Of a DNA stretch of 64,000 nt, positions 58,161 to 64,000 are shown piece after piece. How positions within the stretch are numbered: the stretch's first letter is position 1; each line of letters begins with the position of its first letter. The notes under the pieces are model-generated. The model was not told where the DNA came from. It saw nothing but the letters and a program-made list of their open reading frames with translations, and made no database searches. Source of the stretch: Alopecurus myosuroides (lineage: Eukaryota; Streptophyta; Magnoliopsida; Poales; Poaceae); the NCBI GenBank assembly GCA_028641055.1, contig CM054057.1:402866814-402930813 (forward strand), written 5' to 3'. The position numbers and the translations under genes were made by a program.

Positions 58161-58822
58161 ATGGATCACGGAGGTCGAGGCAGAGTCTCGTCCCTAGGCT
58201 CCGTCGTTGCCCCCTGGCGGAGCGCGAGGCGTCTCGTGGTTGCCGTGGACACGCCGGAGGGGTCGTCTGCCCGGGCTGGAGCGAGCGCGGGAAGCCGTCG
58301 TGGTCGAGGTGGCCGTGCTCCTCACGGCCATGCTGTGATGGGGAGTTCCCTTCCTTGCTGGGCGGAGGACACCCGCGTGCCGCAGCAAGAGTTCCTGGTG
58401 GCCCTCTGCATCGCCTCCACAATCAGCTGAGGCTCCTCGACGTCTTTGCTGCCTCCGTCGAGCGCAATCCGCCCCATAGTTTCCGGCTTCAGGTGGTGGG
58501 CTGCATCAATGGGCCCTGGTGGGCGTCGGCGGAGTTTTGCTCCGCCAGCCACTTGTCGTTGGCGAGGGGGTGGAAGACCTTCCCCCACGCCCAGCGGCTG
58601 GAGGATAGCCAGGTCGTCCACATCCGCTTCGACGTAGTGGACCGCCTCTTCGTGAAGATCTTTAGGCGTCACGGCGAACGTGTGGAGTGTTGCATCGAGA
58701 GCGAGAGCAGTGACAGGGAAGACGACGACGACGATGAAGATGATGTTGCTAAAGAGGAGGACGAGGAAGATCCGTCGGCCGTCAAGGAGGAGAGCGACGA
58801 TCTGGGATCAGCGAGTAGCTGA
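58161..58822 (+). pseudogene. Antisense ORF of element E
   Basis: Plus-strand frame, antisense to element E. It starts at ATG 58161 (MDHGGRGRVSSLGSVVAPWR), shifts frame once near 58400, and continues as LQVVGCINGPWWASAEFCSA, SHLSLARGWKTFPHAQRLED to an acidic tail (REDDDDDEDDVAKEEDEEDP) and stop at 58820-58822. It is the same protein as in element B with conserved blocks WAEDTRVP and WASAEFCSA. The Arg/Gly-rich N-terminus and Asp/Glu-rich C-terminus could bind nucleic acid and basic proteins respectively; this is only inference. Apart from one frameshift it is open. Confidence 0.6.
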
Positions 58823-59601
58823 AGGCCTTTGGGTGCCTTTGTCCAGACGGAGGGCTTGACGATCCTGATCAGTCAGCCCCCGTATGGACTCCTCTTCTTC
58901 CTCCTTCTCCTTGTCGCCTCCATCTCTCCTCCTCGGCCGATCATGTCTCGCAGCTGTGGCAAAGATAGGTTTGGCCGAGGTTGGTCGCAGTTTTTCTTCC
59001 TTTGATAGCCGTGGAAGGGGGATAGCTCCTTCCTGGTACTAGCATCTTTTTGTCTTCGCGACGGATCTGCAGCATTTCCATGTACTCGAATGTTTCTCAT
59101 GTATGAAATATGAAGGAAATGTGTCTTTTGTCTTATCATTTTTTGAACGGATTCTTTGGAGAGCTAGTGGGAAGAGGTTTAGACATTGCTCTGTGAGTTT
59201 TGGAGTCCTTGTCGCGGTGAGCCGCTTGCTGCAAATGTCTTTGCTGCTGCCCCTCTTCCTTACGGAAGTCCGTGCTTGGCTGCTTCGGGAGGCAGGTGCT
59301 TGTTTCTGCAGTGAGCGAGAGTACGTGCCTGGCACTCTTCTCGTGGATACCTCGAGAGGAAGTCAGCACCAAGGGCTTAGATAAGGTGTCGTGCACGGTA
59401 GCGACCCGTTTAGATAGAGCTCTGCCACTTGGATTTATTCTGATTGGGTCTCACCCGTGCACGGGTACCGATCCCAGCCCCCGCTCGCGAGGTGTCCTCG
59501 AGAAGGAGTGACAGATGCATGCTCCCGAAGAAAGAAAGAAGGGCTTGCCGAGAGACAAGTGTTATTGGCAGGGATATAATTTTGACTGCTAGGGTGAGGC
59601 T
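58823..59601 (-). other. Element E non-coding region before G
   Basis: No credible ORF. 59330-59601 is the inverted copy of B 24580-24850. Confidence 0.65.
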
Positions 59602-60550
59602 TGTAACATCCCAAGTATGAAAACTTCCATTTAGAATGTTTGATTCTTGTTTAATTATTGTTTTGCATCATGTCATCATACTCATTACCTTTGTTTGCAT
59701 TTGTTTTCATTTTGTTCCCATCTGTTTTCCTTTGTTTTCACAATTGAAAATTCAAACAATATTTCAAATGCTTTGTTCATACTTGTTATGTTACATTTTT
59801 CCAAATAAAAGGTTCAATTAAAACAGCTAGTTGTTTCTATTTAAATAGAACTATTAACTTGTTATTTTATTTAATAATTCACTTAACTCAAATTTCATTC
59901 CAAATTCAAATCACATTTTCCAAACAGCAACCTTTTGGAATTAATGAAAATTACAAAGCATTTCTAATCCTTTTTGTTTCCATTAAACCATAAGGTTCAA
60001 ACCATTTAAAATTATGGCTTTTAATAATTCACTTGATCCAAACTTAATTCAAATGTTATTCAAATAAAATTCCAAACATCAACCATTTGAAAATTATGGT
60101 AATTACAAAGCCATTCTAATCAATTTGTTTCAAATAAAATTGAGAGTTCAAAAATATTTGAAATGGTTCTTTTAATATTTCACTTAATATTAAAAACTCA
60201 TTCAAATTCAATCAATTACAAACAGCAATATAATTTGAACTTTTTGGAAAACCAAATTGGCAATTTGTTGCTGTTGTAATAACTAACTTACAAATTTTTT
60301 TCCAAAATTTTCCAAACCCCAAAACTTATCTATTTCTTCCTATTTTCTATTCAGCAAAAAAAAAGAGAAAAATAAAAAATAAAAAAGAAAAGGAGAGAGG
60401 GGTGGTGCAGCCAGTTAGGCCCAGCCCACCAAACTTTGGCCTGTTACCCCTTCGCACCCCCCTCGCCTTTCTTCTCCGTGTACGGCAGGGCATCGAGCCC
60501 CTCCATGTCGACAGCGCGACAGTGAACGGCCGTGAGCAGCCCCTGCGCCC

Positions 60551-60557
60551 TATAAAA
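60551..60557 (+). promoter_or_regulatory. TATA box of the element G LTR
   Basis: TATAAAA followed within 40 bp by CAACCCTAGACCCC; a likely core promoter defining the start of the R region. Confidence 0.6.
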
Positions 60558-62331
60558 CCTGCCCCTAGGTCCCCGGAGAGCAACCCTAGACCCCTACCTC
60601 CTTCTCCCTCGCAGAGCGCCGCCGTTTTCTTCCATCTCTGCCACCTCTCTCTCCCCCTGAACCTCACCGGAGCGCCACCCACTGAATCCATGGCGATCGT
60701 TGCCGTTGCCACCCTGCTCCTCCCTGGCTGACCGCGGGGATCAAACCGCCGTAGCGTCCTCGAGCTCCTCGACACCCCAGCGGTTCCCGGGACCCTCTGT
60801 TTCCCCGCCGCCATCCTCGACGTCGACGCCGGAATTCTCCCCCGAGCCCCTGCTTCCACTACTGCGGAGGTGAGCACCATGCTCTCCGCTCCCTCCTCTG
60901 TGCATCCTGTCCGCCAGCACACGCACACCAGCACGCACGCGTCCACGAGCCCAACGGCACCGCAACGCCGCAGCAGCTCGCCGCCGTTGAGCCTCCGTGT
61001 CCATCTGTCAAAGTTCAGAAACGCGCGCGCAGTTAAAAGTTCAGTTAACGAAACTGAACTATAACCTAGCTGCGCCCCCCTACTGACAAAGAGTGATTCG
61101 CACCGTACTGGTAGCAGCACAGCGAGCGCGCGCAGCAGGCGCGGGTTCGAGCCCTGCGCTCGCGATTAAACCCCAACCTTTTTTCGCTAGGGGTGCTGCC
61201 AGGCAGGCCCCCCTGTCAGCGACCACTGCTGCCACGTGAGCGCCACGCAGCCCAGGGGCCCTCTGTCAGTGGCTGTAGCTAGCCACTGCAGAGTGAAAAT
61301 TGTTTTTCAGCCTTTTTCTTTTTCAAAACAAATCCTTTTGTATTACAGATTAGTCCCTAAAACTAAAACACAAATAACTTTTAATTTACAACTTCAAATA
61401 AAATAAATAAAATATGTACACTGCACCAAATTAATTCTCTATCTATTTAAACCATTTGTATTATGTTTTGAATAATTCAAATGCATTCAAATTTCATTTA
61501 AAATTTGATTAATTGCATAAATAATTCAAACTTAATTCAAATCACACAAATAAAATATGTTTTCCATGCCATTTTGAACCACCTTTTCAAATATAAATTT
61601 TGTTTCATGATTTGAATAATTAAAATTGCTTAAATAATTTAAACCTTGTTTAAATCATTTAAATTTGCTAAATTCATAACTTGCTCAAATTAAATTATTT
61701 TTGAACTTATAAAATATGTTTTCAAACCAGAAAAACATAAACTTTTCAAATATGAATTTGGTTTAATGTTTTGAACAAATAAAATTCAAATAATATTCCT
61801 ACTTGAATTTAATTCATTTAAATCTTGTTTAACTTGTTTAATTCATAAATAATTCATCTTAATTCCTTTTTCAATAATTGAAACATGTATTCCACCTAAA
61901 ATTTTGTGCTCTTTCCAAATATGAATTTTGTTATTTGTTTTGAACAATTTAAATTGCTGAAAACAACAAATGCTTGTGTAACACCTTTAAGGAACCAAAA
62001 TTTCTTAACTTAATCAATAAAATTCCAAACTTGGTAAACCTTATTTCAAATTGTTCTATTGTTGTTATTTTTCTGTTTTCCTCATCCATGCATCATACTA
62101 ATCCACTTTCACCTGTTGATTAGTTGTAAAACAATTATTCCAACCTTAATTCATGGCTTTCCATATGCAATCCAAAGTTGCATGTGGGTCCATTTAATCA
62201 TGTTGTTACCATGTCAACTAGTTTATTTTGATGCATCAATTAAATGGTCATGCATCATCCCATGATTGTGCATTATGCCATGTTATTGATTGTTTATCTC
62301 TCTGTGTTGTTTGTTTGCTTCTTCTCGATAG

Positions 62332-62409
62332 ACGACGACGTTGAGACAGACGATACTTACGACACCCCTTCTGAGGATCTAGCTCAGTACCAGGCTGCTG
62401 AGTTTGCAG
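62332..62409 (+). other. Exon-like segment A in the LTR of G
   Basis: 78 bp after CTTCTCGATAG and before GCAAGTATT, an ideal GC-AG type donor. Open frame, phase 1 at the 3' side, identical in sequence to 41543-41620 of J. Confidence 0.4.
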
Positions 62410-63582
62410 GCAAGTATTCACTCACATGAACCATTGTGTTCCTTTCAACATTGGTTACCGATACTTTCCGTTGTCTATTCTGCTAGCCCTATGAATCGTT
62501 GCTTCTGTTACGAACCTATCACATGTTATCCTTTAAACCTGATATAGCCTCACCTCCACACCTATAACCCCATTGCTTGTTGCCCGTGTCTTACTAGCAT
62601 GCTTAGGGTTGTTTTGCTCGAGTCTGTTACCCGTTACTTTCTGTTACTATATTTCTATTATGTTCTGGGGCTCGATGTTAAACAACAACCTGTTAATTTG
62701 AGGTAATAATAATTTGCTGATAAGGCACCGGCAGGAGGCCCGGCGTGGTTTTGAGGCCTGCTAGTGTCGACCCTAATTAGGAAAAGGGTCTTGTCTACTG
62801 ATCCATGATGAGCGCACTAACCGCATGTGGGAAGCGTGTATGGGCGCCCCCCCTCAATTTGATTCGATTCGCATCTCGTCCAAATCGCCACACTTAGTTC
62901 GGGTTTTCCATTTGATGCACTCATATGCAGGTACGAACCCGAGGCCAGGGTGGAACTTTTGTAGTCGGCATTTAGGGCGGCGTGGTCTTAGAGTGCTATG
63001 AGGGTCCCCTTTTCTTCGTGGGGCTCGATTAGCCGCGCACGCACAGCACGTGGTTCTTTGGGCTTGATGCGAAGAAGAGTTGAGTTGTGTAGAGTGCCTC
63101 GCTTGGTGGGTTTGATTCCCGTCTGGCGGGATATTCTTACGTGTACGGCCAAATTGGTGCACCCCTGCAGGGATAAATCTTCTCGAGAAGCCGTGTTTTC
63201 CGCGGTTATGGTTAACTTGGTGAAAGTACTGGCTAACAAGTACTCAGAACAACTTACACCTAACTAATGATAACTTGACTAGTAATAGTCTTATTGACAC
63301 AATAACTTGAACCATCATTAATCCAACTGTGTGAGTTATCCTCGGATTGCTTCTTTGGATAAGGGGCGAGATCCAGGATGGGTTTGTTTGGAGTTAGTTA
63401 TAGTTGGTTACGATACGCTATCTTATCCTCTTTCTGTTAGCCGGAAGTTGTATCATGTTCTGTAGTTGGTTAGTGCAGCCAGCTGCCGCATCTTTTGTAT
63501 CACCCCTTTCTTCCGTTGAACCCAAAGCATCTGTGCTTGGTGTTGACGGGTTACACTTTGGTGAACTGTGAGTCTTGCTTGC

Positions 63583-63600
63583 CAGTACGTTTATGTACTG
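63583..63600 (+). other. Conserved hairpin CAGTAC-N6-GTACTG
   Basis: Perfect 6-bp stem with a 6-base loop, about 30 bp before segment B. Also in J (30158-30175 and 40355-40372) and, with a different loop, in the diverged element K (1232-1249). Confidence 0.6.
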
Positions 63601-63627
63601 ACCCCTTTGGGGCTGTGGTTTCCGCAG

Positions 63628-63692
63628 ACTACGCTTACGAGGATCCCCGTGATGGCTACTACGTGGAGTTTGACGAGGCTGCTGACGAGTAG
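63628..63692 (+). other. Exon-like segment B in the LTR of G
   Basis: 65 bp after TTTCCGCAG. Joined in phase to segment A it continues an acidic open frame (GYYVEFDEAADE) to a TAG. Same length as in J with seven base changes and no indel. Confidence 0.4.
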
Positions 63693-64000
63693 ATAGCGGA
63701 CCTGGGCAGGATCCGAGACATCGTGGATGGGCTCCGTTTTCCTTTCATTCCCGGCTTCTTAAGCCTATTTGGATTTGTCTGTACTCAGACCCTTTGAATG
63801 CTTCCGCTGAGATGTAATGATGATATGTTGGGACATGTGTCCTCTGGATGATTGTATTTGCTATCTCTGCTCTAGTGAGAGCTATTTGCAACTTATTTCT
63901 ATTTATTTGTGTCTTAGAGATATGTTGTGCTATCATTCTGTTAAACGCCGTTGACGTACCATGTGTGTATGGTATGAAGTACGTCAATGGTAGTATCCTG

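Larger units (their letters stand above)
56885..59601 (-). mobile_element. Tat-like retrotransposon E, 3' end
   Basis: Minus-strand element inserted in F; the 5 bp before it are CTTAA. It has the 3' LTR 56885-57788, a polypurine tract (minus strand GGGCCCGGGGGATAT at about 57789-57803), an antisense ORF, and post-pol sequence matching B at 24580-24850. It is cut at 59602 by element G before reaching pol. Confidence 0.85.
59602..64000 (+). repeat. LTR of Tekay-like element G (runs off the window)
   Basis: Starts TGTAACATCCCAAGTATG at 59602; the last bases match J about 170 bp before its LTR end, so nearly all of a 4.5 kb LTR is present. 5-bp flank AGGCT. TATA box TATAAAA at 60551-60557, GC-rich leader to about 61280, donor-like GAGGTGAGC at 60868-60875, AT-rich stretch 61300-62300, then conserved segments A and B. 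Same layout as the J LTR in opposite orientation. Whether an internal region follows is unknown. Confidence 0.9.

Noticed and set aside
60347..61120. 257-codon minus-strand ORF in the LTR of G
   Set aside because: Antisense to the LTR, GC-rich region with open frames in several phases, no homolog in J.
61130..61165. tRNA-like B box (GGGTTCGAGCC); similar in J near 33500 and 42840
   Set aside because: No A box, no foldable acceptor or anticodon arms; part of the LTR sequence.

Overview
The window is intergenic DNA from a large grass genome, most likely a Triticeae species (wheat, Aegilops or barley type). The evidence is its content: long GC-rich LTRs, Athila-like LTRs opening TGATACGTC, Tat-like LTRs opening TGTCGGACC, a Stowaway MITE and a Helitron with a CTAG end. 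I found no intact host gene, rRNA, tRNA or CRISPR array. Almost every base can be assigned to a transposable element. Family labels (Tekay, Tat, Athila) come from domain order, primer-binding sites and LTR ends, not from a database search.

Layout. 1-3948: 5' end of a minus-strand Tekay-like element with an unfamiliar ORF. 3949-5927: a mosaic of a decayed coding fragment, an LTR and a leader-like piece. 5928-8078: 3' end of a minus-strand Athila-like element. 8079 to about 20295: a plus-strand Athila-like element (I) with a triplicated primer-binding site; its ORF is split by a 9.2 kb Helitron (10098-19265) that itself holds a 7.55 kb LINE (10782-18333, minus). About 20296-26528 plus 48691-49440: a 5'-truncated plus-strand Tat-like element (B). 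26529-48685: a second Tat-like element (C) sitting in the 3' LTR of B. C is interrupted by a complete minus-strand Tekay-like chromovirus (J, 29595-44108) with an intact 1459-codon gag-pol, and by a solo LTR (45665-47085). J carries a hAT element in its 3' LTR. 49441-51924: pol of a third Tat-like element (D), which is the host of B. 51925-56884: a pol-less Athila-like element (F) with a Stowaway MITE in its LTR. 56885-59601: 3' end of a minus-strand Tat-like element (E). 59602-64000: most of an LTR of a plus-strand Tekay-like element (G).

The nesting D > B > C > J > hAT is five levels deep and is backed by target-site duplications. J is young (17 mismatches in the first ~1.2 kb of its LTR pair, about 1.4%). 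C is much older (about 22 differences in the first ~200 bp). Older elements are inactivated mainly by stop codons of one kind, CAG to TAG.

The least expected signals are these: exon-like segments with matching splice signals and phase inside the Tekay-like LTRs; a conserved perfect hairpin near the 3' end of those LTRs; antisense ORFs with their own TATA-like boxes in all three Tat-like 3' regions; the triplicated primer-binding site; and a Helitron whose removal restores its host ORF exactly.
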